DNA of 64,000 bases, taken from assembly GCF_022654015.1 (NCBI RefSeq), contig NZ_CP073063.1, positions 2,687,501 to 2,751,500 on the forward strand. Direction: 5' to 3'. The translations under genes were made by a program, and so were the position numbers. The notes beneath the pieces were generated by a model. It did not search any database, was not told the origin of the DNA, and saw only the letters and a list, made by a program, of their open reading frames with translations. Positions within the stretch are counted from its first letter, which is position 1; the number at the start of each line of letters is the position of its first letter. This DNA is from Brevundimonas diminuta (lineage in GTDB: Bacteria > Pseudomonadota > Alphaproteobacteria > Caulobacterales > Caulobacteraceae). This document shows, piece after piece, positions 26,011 to 34,684 of this stretch.

Positions 26011-28203
26011 ATGACCCACAACGACACCGCGATCGGCGGTCCCGGCCAGACTGCGGACGACGCCATCGACCTCCACGCCCTGATCGCTGCCTTCCGCCGT
26101 CGTCTCGGCCTGTTTATTGCTGTCGCAGCGGCTGTATGCCTGATCGTGCTGGCGCTGATGCTGGGCCAGCCGCCGGTCTATACCGCGACCGCCAGCCTTC
26201 AGATCAACACCCGCAAGGAACAGGTCGTGGCGGGACAGGCCGTGCTGTCGGCGCTCGACGCCGAGGCGGCCATCGTCGACACCGAGGTCGAGGTTCTCAA
26301 GTCACCCCAGCTCGCCGCGCAGGTCGTGCAGACGCTGGGCCTGATCCGCGATCCGGAGTTCAACGCCCGCCTGCGATCCTCGCCCCTCACCAACCACCTG
26401 CCGCGCGCCACGCCTGCGCCGACCGATGCTCAGATCGAGCGGCAGCAGGTGATCGACGCTGTCCGGCGACGCCTGACCGTGCGCCGCGTCGGCCTGACCT
26501 ATTCGATGGCGGTCGGCTTCACCTCCGAAGAGCCGGCCAAGGCGGCCCGCATCGCCAACGCCTTCGCCGACGCCTATCTCCAGTCTCAACTGACCGCCAA
26601 GTTCGACGCCAACGCCCAGGCCAACACCTTCTTGGGCGCTCGGCTGGAAGACCTGCGCCGCCAGGTCGAGGCCGCCGACGCCGCCGTCTCGGCCTACCGG
26701 ATCGACAACGGCCTGCTCAGCGCTCAGGGCGCGACCCTGACGGAGCAGGAGATTTCGGCCTACAACCAGCAACTCGCCCTGGCCCGCGCACAGCAGGCCG
26801 AACAGGACGCCCGCCTGCGCACCGCCCGCGCCCAAATGGCCGCCGGCTCCAACGGCGACGATGTGGGCGAGGCCCTCTCCTCTCCCGTCGTTCAGAACCT
26901 GCGCGCGCAGCGCGCGGCGATCAGCACGCGCGTCGCGGATCTGTCCGTCCGTTACGGCCCGCTGCACCCCGACATGATCCGCGCCCGTCAGGAGTTGGCC
27001 GACATCGACGCCCAGATTCAGGCCGAGATCCGCCGTGTCGTCTCGAATCTGGACGCCCAGGCTCAGGTCGCGCGCCAACGCGCCGCCTCGGTCCAGTCCA
27101 GCCTGGACGCCGCGCGCGGCGCCCTGGCCGACAACAACGCCGCCTCGGTGCGCCTGCGCGAACTGGAAGGCGAGGCCGAAGCCGCCCGCGCCATCTACCG
27201 CGCCTTCCTGGATCGCTATCGCGAGACCAGCGCCCAGACCGGCGTCGAACAGGCGGACGCCCGCATCGTCTCGCGCGCCACGCCTCCGACCGCGCAAAGC
27301 GCGCCGAACCTGACGATCAGCCTCGCGCTCGGCCTGCTGCTTGGCGCGGCGGCGGGGACCGGCGCCGTCATCATCGCCAACGCCATGCAGACCGGCGTCA
27401 GCGGCCCCGATGACATCGAGCGCAGGCTGGGCGTCGGCGCCGTCGGCGCCGTTCCCCTCGCCTCATCGGTGGCCACGGCGGAGGATCAGACGCTGCACCC
27501 GATCGATCTCGTCGTCCAACGCCCGCTGTCGGTCTTCGCCGAGGCCTTCCGGGCGCTGCGCACCTCGATCACCCCCATCGTCAGTGTCGTGGGCGAACCG
27601 TCCGTGCGCATCGTCGCCGTCACCTCTGCCCTGCCGGGCGAAGGCAAGACCACCACAGCCGTCTGTCTGGCTCGCGTCGCCGCGCGCTCCGGCGGACGGG
27701 TTCTGTTGATCGACGGCGACCCGCGTCGGCGTGGCGTGACGCGGATGCTGGGCCTGAACCCCGACCACGGCCTGGCCGAGGTCCTGCACGGCGCGGCGGC
27801 CTGGCGAAACGTCTTGGTGCTGGACCCGGCCTCCGGCGCGCAGGTTCTGCCCCTGTCGGGATCAGGCCTGTCGGCCGACGACCTGTTTGGGGCTCCGCCG
27901 ATGACCGCTCTGCTCGACGACCTGCGTCAGGCCTTCGACCTGATCGTCATCGACACCGCGCCCGTCCTGGTCCTCGCCGACGCCCGCATCCTGGCGGCCA
28001 AGGCCGACAGCGTCGTCCTGCTCGCCCGCTGGCGAAAAACCCCCGCGCGCGCCGTCGCCGCCGCAATCCGCATCCTAAACCAATCCGGCGTTCGCCTTTC
28101 CGGCATCACCCTCAGCCAGATCAATGTTCGGGCGCAGGCTGGCCTAGGCTATGGCCAAGCCGATTATGATTACCGAGCCTACAGAAAATACTATGCGGCC
28201 TGA
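26011..28203 (+). CDS. Wzc/GumC-type polysaccharide co-polymerase with tyrosine autokinase domain
   Basis: The 730-residue inner-membrane protein has an N-terminal Wzz chain-length domain (first membrane helix about 35-52), a long periplasmic coiled-coil region (about 200-420) and a second helix (about 430-452). The cytoplasmic BY-kinase domain follows: Walker A LPGEGKTTT with Lys546, Walker A' LLIDGDPRRR, and Walker B FDLIVIDTAP. A C-terminal Tyr cluster (GYGQADYDYRAYRKYY) holds the autophosphorylation sites. It controls polymer length and export. Its stop lies within a bidirectional terminator hairpin. It is similar in architecture to holdfast HfsA-type proteins, but no other hfs gene is seen. 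Confidence 0.93.
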   Translation: MTHNDTAIGGPGQTADDAIDLHALIAAFRRRLGLFIAVAAAVCLIVLALMLGQPPVYTATASLQINTRKEQVVAGQAVLSALDAEAAIVDTEVEVLKSPQLAAQVVQTLGLIRDPEFNARLRSSPLTNHLPRATPAPTDAQIERQQVIDAVRRRLTVRRVGLTYSMAVGFTSEEPAKAARIANAFADAYLQSQLTAKFDANAQANTFLGARLEDLRRQVEAADAAVSAYRIDNGLLSAQGATLTEQEISAYNQQLALARAQQAEQDARLRTARAQMAAGSNGDDVGEALSSPVVQNLRAQRAAISTRVADLSVRYGPLHPDMIRARQELADIDAQIQAEIRRVVSNLDAQAQVARQRAASVQSSLDAARGALADNNAASVRLRELEGEAEAARAIYRAFLDRYRETSAQTGVEQADARIVSRATPPTAQSAPNLTISLALGLLLGAAAGTGAVIIANAMQTGVSGPDDIERRLGVGAVGAVPLASSVATAEDQTLHPIDLVVQRPLSVFAEAFRALRTSITPIVSVVGEPSVRIVAVTSALPGEGKTTTAVCLARVAARSGGRVLLIDGDPRRRGVTRMLGLNPDHGLAEVLHGAAAWRNVLVLDPASGAQVLPLSGSGLSADDLFGAPPMTALLDDLRQAFDLIVIDTAPVLVLADARILAAKADSVVLLARWRKTPARAVAAAIRILNQSGVRLSGITLSQINVRAQAGLGYGQADYDYRAYRKYYAA

Positions 28204-28226
28204 TTGTCGGTAGAGATCAGGCCGCA
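28194..28226. terminator. Bidirectional hairpin between convergent operons
   Basis: TGCGGCCTGAT (28194-28204) is perfectly complementary to ATCAGGCCGCA (28216-28226), an 11-bp stem with an 11-nt loop. It overlaps the stop codon of the tyrosine kinase gene and lies 10 bp from the end of the oxidase operon on the minus strand, so it probably ends both transcripts. There is no T-run. Confidence 0.65.
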
Positions 28227-28235
28227 CAATCACCT

Positions 28236-28547
28236 TCACATTCTACCACCGACGACGAGCACCAGAGTTTGAAACACAACGCCGATCGCGCCAAGCAAGC
28301 TGCCGGCGATCGCCAGGCGCAAGCCGAAGGACTGTGTCGCTTCCGGCTTTGCACGCAGGGCAACCAGGGATTTCCAACATAAGGCGCCAATGCTTGCCAG
28401 GCAGAGGGCGCTGAAAGTCAGCCCGAAAGCATTCCACGCGCCGGCATCCCCGCGCGCCACGTCGGCGGCGCTGGACATCAGATACAGGCCCAGGAAATGG
28501 GCGGCCCAGATCAGGAGGCCGCCGAGCATCAGCAGCCAGAACCTCAT
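28236..28547 (-). CDS. Small membrane protein of the oxidase operon
   Basis: The 103-residue protein has three hydrophobic segments (about 3-24, 40-58 and 78-99). It lies directly after the fused oxidase gene, overlapping it by 4 bp (ATGA at 28544-28547), so it is translated with it. It may be a small subunit or assembly factor of the terminal oxidase. I do not recognise a family. The ATG at 28547 is chosen from the overlap; longer in-frame extensions run antisense-like through the oxidase gene. Confidence 0.78.
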   Translation of the reverse strand: MRFWLLMLGGLLIWAAHFLGLYLMSSAADVARGDAGAWNAFGLTFSALCLASIGALCWKSLVALRAKPEATQSFGLRLAIAGSLLGAIGVVFQTLVLVVGGRM

Positions 28548-31090
28548 GCGCCGACGCCCGGGAACAGGCGGATCAGAAGGGTCGTCGCCGCGCCCTGAAC
28601 CGCCGTGAAGGCCACGAACAGGGCGACCACTTCGAACGTGGCCGGATAGCGGGACGACACGAGGCCGCAAAGCCAGCGCAGCAGGACGAACGGTCCCATC
28701 AACAACGAGATGCCAACAAATGTCCCCTGCCAGGCCAACAGCGCATAGACGGTCGCGCCGTGGCTGGAGGCGTGAGGGCGAAGGCCCGAGTTCCACCAGG
28801 CCAAGGCCTCGGCCGCAAAGGCGCCGCCCGCCGCCACGGTGGCGACCAGCATCAGGACAGCGGCGATGCCGGCGCTGCGCGGCCGGTCCAGCTTCAGCGC
28901 GCCTTGAGAAGCCCAGGCGCCGACTCCGGCGGCCGCCAGCAGGCCCAGGGTCAATGGCAGCGAGCCGATCTCGGGCGGCGCCTGCCACAGGTCCGGCCGC
29001 CGGCTCCACAAGAAGACGTAGGAGAAGCAGGCCATGATCGCGACCATGCCCGACACGATCAGGGTGATGACCATCGCCCACCAGCCGTGACTGCTGGGGC
29101 CGGACACATAGGTCGGCAGTCGCACGCCGCCGCCGACATCCACCGTCGCAGGACCGCTGGGGCGATCCAGTCCCCAGCACCATTTGAGGATGCAGTAGAC
29201 GGCTAGGACGCCGCTGACCAAGGAAGCGACGTAGGCCTGGATCGTCAGGATCAAAAAGAAGCCGGCGGTGAAGATCGCGCCCCAAACATACCAGCTGGAC
29301 GGCCGGGGCATCCGCTGGAGGTATTGAGGCTCGGCGTTGATCGGACTGGTGATCATGGTCTCGCGCTCGCCGCGCGGCGCGCCGGGCAGGAAGTAGCGGC
29401 CGGCCTCGACGTCGCGCGCCAGGTTCGGCTGGTCCCACACCGGATACAGGCTCTTGATCACCGGGACTGAGCGCAGCGAGTATCGACCGGCGGGCAGCCA
29501 CTCCAGCCCCGGCCCGCCAAACACATTGCCCGCGTCCTTCTCGCCGAAAGGCCGGAAGTTGCGGATCATGTCGATCATCCACAGCACCACCGCCAGGCCG
29601 AACATGAAGGAGCCGACGGTCGAGATCATATTGGGCAGGTCCCAGCCCCGATCCGGCAGATAGGTATAGACCCGGCGCGGCATGCCCATCAGCCCGGTCA
29701 GGTGCATGGGCATGAAGGTGACGTTGTGACCGACGAACATCAGCCAGAAGATCCACTTGCCCCACCGCTCGCTCAGCGGCCGGCTGCTGGACATCGGCGT
29801 CCAGTAGTAGATGGCGGCAAAGAGCGGGAAGACCATCCCGCCGATCAGGACGTAATGCAGGTGGGCGACGATGAAATAGCTGTCGTGGGCCTGCCAGTCG
29901 AACGGCACCATGGCGACCATCACGCCGGTCAGTCCGCCCATGACGAAGATCACCAGCCCCCCGACGGCGAACAGGCCGGGCGTGTTGAACCGCATCTTGC
30001 CCGCCGCCAGGGTGGCGATCCAGGCGAAGACCTGCACCCCCGCCGGCACGCTGACGGCCATGGAGGCGGCGCTGAAATAGTTGATCGAGATCTGCGGCAT
30101 GCCCGTGGTGAACATGTGGTGCGCCCAGACACCGAAGCTGATGAAGCCGGTCGCCAGCATGGCCAGGACCACCAGTCGATAACCGACCAGCTTGGTCTGG
30201 GCGACGGCCGGGATCAAGGTCGACATGGCCCCCGCCGCCGGCAGGAAGATGATGTAGACCTCGGGATGGCCGAAGAACCAGAACAGGTGCTGCCACAGCA
30301 TGGGATCGCCGCCCTTGGCCGCATCGAAGAAGGGCCAGCCCAGCGCACGTTCCAGCTCCAGCAGCAGGGTCGACAAAATGATCGACGGGAAGGCGATGAT
30401 GATCATGCAGGCGAAGATCAGCATGGCCCAGGCGAAGATCGGCAGCTTGTCTAACGTCATGCCCGGCGCGCGCGTCTTCAGCACCCCGACGATGATCTCG
30501 ATGGCGCCGGCGATGGCCGAAATCTCGATGAAGCCGATGCCCAGGAGCCAGAAGTCGGCGTTGATGCCCGGCGAGTAAGTCATCGACGTCAGCGGCGGAT
30601 ACATGAACCAGCCGCCATTCGGCGCCAGGCCGAAGAACAACGAGGCGAAGAAGCACAGCCCGCCGACCAGATAGGCCCAGAAGGCGTAGGCGCTCAGCCT
30701 AGGGAACGGCAGATCACGCGCCCCCAGCATCTGCGGCAGCAACAACACGCCCAGCGCCTCGACCGCGGGCACCGCGAACAGGAACATCATGACCGTGCCG
30801 TGCATGGTGAAGATCTGGTTGTAGGTTTCCTGCGCCAGGAAACCTGTCATCGGCAGGGCCAGCTGCGTGCGCATCAACAGCGCCAGCACGCCCGCCAGCA
30901 CGAAGAACAACATAGCCGCGCCGACGTAATAGACGCCGATGTAGTTGTTGTTGATCGCCGTGATCCACTCCCACGGCCGCCGCGGGCCGCACCAGACCTC
31001 GTCGAGCTGCTCCAGCTCGCCCTTTGGCCGGGCTTCGGTGGTGGGGAAGCGTTTGTAGAGTTCGGGATCGAACCCGGTTTCCGAACTCAT
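28544..31090 (-). CDS. Fused cytochrome c oxidase subunits I and III (CtaDE fusion)
   Basis: The 848-residue protein joins heme-copper oxidase subunit I (about 1-610) to a subunit III-like region (about 620-848). Subunit I shows the heme a and CuB ligands: TMHGTVMMFLF, WFFGHPEVYI (the His-Tyr cross-link region), and VAHLHYVLIGGMVF. The YFSAASMAVSVPAG segment is a K-channel element. The C-terminal part has ASSHGATVYALLAWQG, as in subunit III. Subunit I-III fusions are known in caa3 oxidases such as Thermus. The ATG at 31090 overlaps the coxB stop by 4 bp; the longer frame upstream is not coding. Confidence 0.93.
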   Translation of the reverse strand: MSSETGFDPELYKRFPTTEARPKGELEQLDEVWCGPRRPWEWITAINNNYIGVYYVGAAMLFFVLAGVLALLMRTQLALPMTGFLAQETYNQIFTMHGTVMMFLFAVPAVEALGVLLLPQMLGARDLPFPRLSAYAFWAYLVGGLCFFASLFFGLAPNGGWFMYPPLTSMTYSPGINADFWLLGIGFIEISAIAGAIEIIVGVLKTRAPGMTLDKLPIFAWAMLIFACMIIIAFPSIILSTLLLELERALGWPFFDAAKGGDPMLWQHLFWFFGHPEVYIIFLPAAGAMSTLIPAVAQTKLVGYRLVVLAMLATGFISFGVWAHHMFTTGMPQISINYFSAASMAVSVPAGVQVFAWIATLAAGKMRFNTPGLFAVGGLVIFVMGGLTGVMVAMVPFDWQAHDSYFIVAHLHYVLIGGMVFPLFAAIYYWTPMSSSRPLSERWGKWIFWLMFVGHNVTFMPMHLTGLMGMPRRVYTYLPDRGWDLPNMISTVGSFMFGLAVVLWMIDMIRNFRPFGEKDAGNVFGGPGLEWLPAGRYSLRSVPVIKSLYPVWDQPNLARDVEAGRYFLPGAPRGERETMITSPINAEPQYLQRMPRPSSWYVWGAIFTAGFFLILTIQAYVASLVSGVLAVYCILKWCWGLDRPSGPATVDVGGGVRLPTYVSGPSSHGWWAMVITLIVSGMVAIMACFSYVFLWSRRPDLWQAPPEIGSLPLTLGLLAAAGVGAWASQGALKLDRPRSAGIAAVLMLVATVAAGGAFAAEALAWWNSGLRPHASSHGATVYALLAWQGTFVGISLLMGPFVLLRWLCGLVSSRYPATFEVVALFVAFTAVQGAATTLLIRLFPGVGA

Positions 31091-32064
31091 TTCAGACTTT
31101 CCAGATAGGCGGCGACGGCGCGCACGTCCTGGCCCGACAGGACCGCATAGGACGGCATCCGATTGCCGGGCTTCAGGCTCTGACTGTCCGAAATCCAGCC
31201 GGCCATCGTCCCCTGATTGTTCGGCAGGATGCCGGCGCCCAGCGTCTGGCGCGAGCCGACGTGGGTCAGGTCCGGTCCCGCCAGACCGTTCGCCTCGGTG
31301 CCGCGAATGGTGTGACATGCGGCGCAGCCCGAGGCGGCGAAGACGTTTCGCCCTTGGTCGATCAAGGCGAGCGGCCCTTGGGCCGAGGGCACAACGGCGG
31401 CCGGCCGCGACTGACGCGCCAACCAGGCGGCGTAGTCGTCCGGCGCATGGGCCACGACCACCAGCCCCATCAGGGCGTGAGGACCGCCGCAATATTCGGC
31501 GCATTGGCCGCCATAGGTGCCAGGCGCATCGGCTTGCAGGCGCATGAAGTTGCGGCGCCCGGGGATCATGTCGGTCTTTCCGCCTAGCCGCGGCACCCAG
31601 AAGCTGTGGATCACATCCGCGCTTTCCAGCTCGAACACGACGGGCTGGCCGGCCGGGATATGGACCTCGTTGGCGTCCTGCACGATCTCTCGCCCCTGAC
31701 CGTCAAGATAGGCGACGCGCCACCACCACATTTCGCCAGTGACGCGCACCCGCATTTCGCCGGGCTTGGGCGCATCGGCCACCCGCGCGGTCGTAGTCAA
31801 CCCATAGACCAGCAGTCCGGTCAGAACGACCACCGGGAAAACCAGTCCCGCAATCCAGATCAGGCGCTCGCCGCCGACCCGCCGCTTCCACTTGCGCGGC
31901 CCGAACAGGGCGATGCCGAGCGCCACCGCCACCACGACCATGACCACCGCCGCCATGATGAAGAGAACCCAGGCCACGGTCTGGATCGGCCCGGCGAATG
32001 GCCCGGCCGGATCCAGCACGGGCGGCGGCCAGCCGGCGATTCCGGGAGGGGCGTCAGTCTTCAT
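31087..32064 (-). CDS. coxB: Cytochrome c oxidase subunit II with C-terminal cytochrome c domain (caa3 type)
   Basis: The 325-residue protein has two N-terminal membrane helices (about 28-54 and 67-90) and the CuA cupredoxin domain. The copper ligands are His153, Cys188, Cys192, His196 and Met199 (CAEYCGGPHALM). A fused cytochrome c domain with CAACH (247-251) and a likely axial Met in NRMPSY follows. This is the caa3 arrangement, where the fused heme takes electrons for CuA. The ATG at 32064 overlaps the upstream cytochrome gene by 11 bp. Confidence 0.94.
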   Translation of the reverse strand: MKTDAPPGIAGWPPPVLDPAGPFAGPIQTVAWVLFIMAAVVMVVVAVALGIALFGPRKWKRRVGGERLIWIAGLVFPVVVLTGLLVYGLTTTARVADAPKPGEMRVRVTGEMWWWRVAYLDGQGREIVQDANEVHIPAGQPVVFELESADVIHSFWVPRLGGKTDMIPGRRNFMRLQADAPGTYGGQCAEYCGGPHALMGLVVVAHAPDDYAAWLARQSRPAAVVPSAQGPLALIDQGRNVFAASGCAACHTIRGTEANGLAGPDLTHVGSRQTLGAGILPNNQGTMAGWISDSQSLKPGNRMPSYAVLSGQDVRAVAAYLESLK

Positions 32065-32425
32065 CGAGCGTGTACAGATAGGCCGCAACGTCGCGGGCTT
32101 GGTCTTGCGTCAGGGGCATGGGCGGCATGGCGGTTCCGGGATCCATCGACGGCGCGTCGATCAGCCAACGGATCAGGGTATCGGGCTGGTTCGGCAGACG
32201 TCCGGCGATCAGGGGACGCGCGCCGAACCCCGCAAGGTTCGAGCCGGACCGGCCCTCGGGCCAGGCGACGCCGGGGATGCGGTGACAGGCCGCGCAACCG
32301 ACCTCCTTGATCACGGCCAGTCCGGCGGTCGCATCGGCCTGAACCACCGGCCGGGGCAGGTCGGACTTGTCCACGCAGGCGCACAAGGCCAACGCCAGCG
32401 CGCAGGCCGCCGCCCGTCGTCCCAT
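32054..32425 (-). CDS. Monoheme cytochrome c lipoprotein
   Basis: The protein (123 residues from ATG 32425) has a short signal with a lipobox-like LCAC, then a class I cytochrome c fold. It has one heme site (CAACH) and a candidate axial Met in TAMPPMPLT. It starts the minus-strand oxidase operon and overlaps coxB by 11 bp, so it likely feeds electrons to the oxidase. An ATG at 32452 would add nine residues and is also possible. The longer frame upstream to 32656 is not coding; it runs antisense to the divergent diheme cytochrome. Confidence 0.83.
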   Translation of the reverse strand: MGRRAAACALALALCACVDKSDLPRPVVQADATAGLAVIKEVGCAACHRIPGVAWPEGRSGSNLAGFGARPLIAGRLPNQPDTLIRWLIDAPSMDPGTAMPPMPLTQDQARDVAAYLYTLDED

Positions 32426-32570
32426 CGCCTCGCCCGCTGTCCGAAAACCCATCCGCCCCCCAAAGCTTCGCCAGAGCAATCCTCTTGTCGGAAGGAGGTT
32501 CCCGACTGCGACATGCAGCCTCGGCGCATCGCCACAAGGAACCTTCGCCATAAGCAGGTGTTGCACCGCC

Positions 32571-33323
32571 GTGCGCGCCTCCCTTTCCGTTCTTGTGCTG
32601 CTGACCGGCCTGGCCGCCTGCGACTCCACGCCGGGCCAGACGGATCGCAGCTTCACGGCGAATGGTCAGGTCATCGCCATGAGCGGCGGCGCCGGCGGGG
32701 CGGCCAACGCCTGCTTCACCTGTCACGGCCTGGACGGCGGCGGGGACGGGGTCGCCGCCCCGCGCCTGGCAGGCCTAGACGCCGGCTATCTGCAAAAGCA
32801 GTTGGAAGACTATGCATCGGGCCTGCGTCCCGACGACGCCATGACACGCATCGCTAAGGCCTTGGACCAACAGGGCCGACGCGAGGTCGCCGCTTACTAC
32901 GCCGCCCTGCCCGCGCCGGCATCGCAAACGCCCGTGTCGATGGCGCCCGCGCCCGCCATCTATCTGAATGGCGACCCTTCGCGCGGCATCGTCGCCTGCG
33001 CCTCATGTCACGGCGATCGGGGTCAAGGCTCGGGCCAGGGCGGCAATCCGCAGGTCGCCGGCCAGCCCGCCGCCTACACGCTGGAACAGATCGACCGCTG
33101 GAAAGTGGGTAAACGCCGCAACGACCCGCGCGGCGTCATGGCCGCCGCCGTCAAATCGCTTTCGGACCCAGAAGCCCGCGCCATAGCGTCTTGGCTGTCG
33201 ACGCAACCCGCTTCTCCAGCGCGCGCCAGCGCCGCTGCCACCGGGTCCGCTTCGGTCGAAGCTGCGGCACGACCGGCATCATCGCGTGAAACACGTCGTC
33301 CCTATCGATCAGATGGTGCTTGA
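32571..33323 (+). CDS. Diheme cytochrome c (c4-like) lipoprotein
   Basis: The 250-residue protein has a signal with lipobox (LTGLAAC) and two cytochrome c domains: heme sites CFTCH (48-52) and CASCH (143-147), each followed by a c4-type segment (for example YLQKQLEDYASGLRPDDAM). It probably shuttles electrons between the bc1 complex and oxidases. The start is GTG 32571; earlier in-frame codons are not signal-like. The last 55 or so residues (rich in Ala, Ser and Arg) overlap the convergent cytochrome b gene by 173 bp and look like read-through sequence rather than a domain. Confidence 0.88.
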   Translation: MRASLSVLVLLTGLAACDSTPGQTDRSFTANGQVIAMSGGAGGAANACFTCHGLDGGGDGVAAPRLAGLDAGYLQKQLEDYASGLRPDDAMTRIAKALDQQGRREVAAYYAALPAPASQTPVSMAPAPAIYLNGDPSRGIVACASCHGDRGQGSGQGGNPQVAGQPAAYTLEQIDRWKVGKRRNDPRGVMAAAVKSLSDPEARAIASWLSTQPASPARASAAATGSASVEAAARPASSRETRRPYRSDGA

Positions 33324-33870
33324 GCGCGGCGCCGGCGTGGATGGGGATCATCAGCAGCAGGGTGATGACCAGTCCCCAGTGCATCCATTCCGCCGCCGCC
33401 TCGATCGCCCATAGCTGGGTGTTGGACAGATCCTGCAGCGGCAGCAGCGGCCATTTGATGAAGCCCAACGTCTCCAGCTGACGCGTCCGATCCGTCGCCG
33501 AAATCATGGCCCAGCCCGACAGCGGCAAGCCGAACAGGCAGATGTAGAACACATAGTGGGTCACATGGGCGGCCATGCTCTCCCAACCCGGCTTGTCCGC
33601 ATCGTTGATCAGGTCGGGCGCCAGCAGTCGCCACGACAGCCGGCCGATCACCAGGGTCAGCATCAGCACGCCGATCGCGAAATGCAGATCATAGGCGGCC
33701 ATCATGGCGCCGCCCACCGGCTGTCGTCCCATCCACCAGCCCCAGCCGAGCTGGAAGATCACCAGCCCCGCCATCACCCAATGAAAGCCGATGCCGACGG
33801 GCGAGTAGCGACCCTCGTCATGGTGACCCGCCGCCCATTCCAGCAGTTGCCTGAACAGTCTTTCGATCAT
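33151..33870 (-). CDS. Cytochrome b561/Ni-Fe hydrogenase b-type domain protein
   Basis: The 239-residue membrane protein is a cytochrome b561-type di-heme b protein with about four core helices and conserved histidines (SPVGIGFHWVMAGL, YDLHFAIGVLML, HVTHYVFYICLFGL, IPIHAGAALKHHLIDRDDV). Such proteins transfer electrons between quinone and periplasmic or oxidative-stress acceptors. It is coupled to the upstream CtaG-like gene by a 4-bp overlap. The charged C-terminal tail extends 173 bp into the convergent diheme cytochrome gene. Confidence 0.88.
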   Translation of the reverse strand: MIERLFRQLLEWAAGHHDEGRYSPVGIGFHWVMAGLVIFQLGWGWWMGRQPVGGAMMAAYDLHFAIGVLMLTLVIGRLSWRLLAPDLINDADKPGWESMAAHVTHYVFYICLFGLPLSGWAMISATDRTRQLETLGFIKWPLLPLQDLSNTQLWAIEAAAEWMHWGLVITLLLMIPIHAGAALKHHLIDRDDVFHAMMPVVPQLRPKRTRWQRRWRALEKRVASTAKTLWRGLLGPKAI

Positions 33871-34568
33871 GCCGGATGCGCCTCGGCGTCAGGGCCGATC
33901 ATCCGCCCCAGCCGCCACAAGGCGGCGAACAGATACAGCGCCGCCGCCGGCGCCCACATGATCAGCCCGGCCGCCTGCTGATCCTCGAGCGGCGTCATGC
34001 CCCAGGCCAGGGTCGAATAGGCATGGGGCGCATAGACCGCCTGCCCCGCAAAGGTCAGCACCGCCCCAAGCAGCCCCATCGCCAGCATCGCCGCCAACAG
34101 GGCGATGACCGCCGCCGGCGCAGACGCCGACCGCGCCGCGCACCAGAACCAGACAGCGCTCGCCAGCAGACTGATCTGCATCACCCAGTAGACCGCATCG
34201 CTCGACAGGGCGGCGCCATAGGCGTCAGGCGCGTGCCAGGCCCAGAACACCACCGCCTGCACCGCCGTCGCCAAGATCAGCGACCCGTATCGTTTCATGG
34301 GCAGGGCCGCCGCCAGCAAGGGCGCGGCGAAGCCGACCAACAGCACATGATGCACCGTTCGCGCTGAAAACAGCGCCGAACTGAGGGCGCACAGCGGGGA
34401 GACAAATCCAACGGCCAATACCGCGACAGCCGCAAGACCATAGCCGCGCTGCCGCCCCTCCAGCCGCCACAGGACCAGGCCCGCGGCTGCACCCAGAACG
34501 GCCAGCAAGATCGGATCAAGATTCCAGCGCCACTCACCAAGGGCTGGCGCAGGACCGCAATACGGCAT
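33867..34568 (-). CDS. CtaG-like cytochrome oxidase assembly membrane protein
   Basis: The 233-residue protein has about six to seven membrane segments and matches the caa3_CtaG family. Its features are the conserved PYCGPAPALGEWRWNLDP start, TVHHVLLVGFAAPLL with its histidines, and MTPLEDQQAAGLIMWAPA near the end. CtaG proteins help copper insertion or assembly of caa3 oxidase, which fits the adjacent oxidase genes. The ATG at 34568 gives the normal family N-terminus; codons upstream to 34688 are not supported. It overlaps the b561 gene by 4 bp. Confidence 0.87.
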   Translation of the reverse strand: MPYCGPAPALGEWRWNLDPILLAVLGAAAGLVLWRLEGRQRGYGLAAVAVLAVGFVSPLCALSSALFSARTVHHVLLVGFAAPLLAAALPMKRYGSLILATAVQAVVFWAWHAPDAYGAALSSDAVYWVMQISLLASAVWFWCAARSASAPAAVIALLAAMLAMGLLGAVLTFAGQAVYAPHAYSTLAWGMTPLEDQQAAGLIMWAPAAALYLFAALWRLGRMIGPDAEAHPA

Positions 34569-34684
34569 CCAACTCAAAGCTGTACCCCCAACCGCTTGCC
34601 GGATCTCTTGATCCCCGTGAAATGAAAAAGCCAAGCCAGCGGTGACGGTTCCGCACGGATCATTTCTACGACGAATTGCCGCGA

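Noticed and set aside
22328..28203. That the exopolysaccharide operon is the holdfast synthesis (hfs) cluster
   Set aside because: The Wzc-like and barrel proteins are similar in type, but hfsD/hfsB, glycosyltransferases and hfs polymerase genes are absent, and Ugd with the epimerase points to a uronic-acid polymer.
31091..31504. Long N-terminal extension of the fused oxidase gene
   Set aside because: The frame runs in antisense-like fashion through coxB with Arg-rich translation. The real start is ATG 31090 at the 4-bp overlap.
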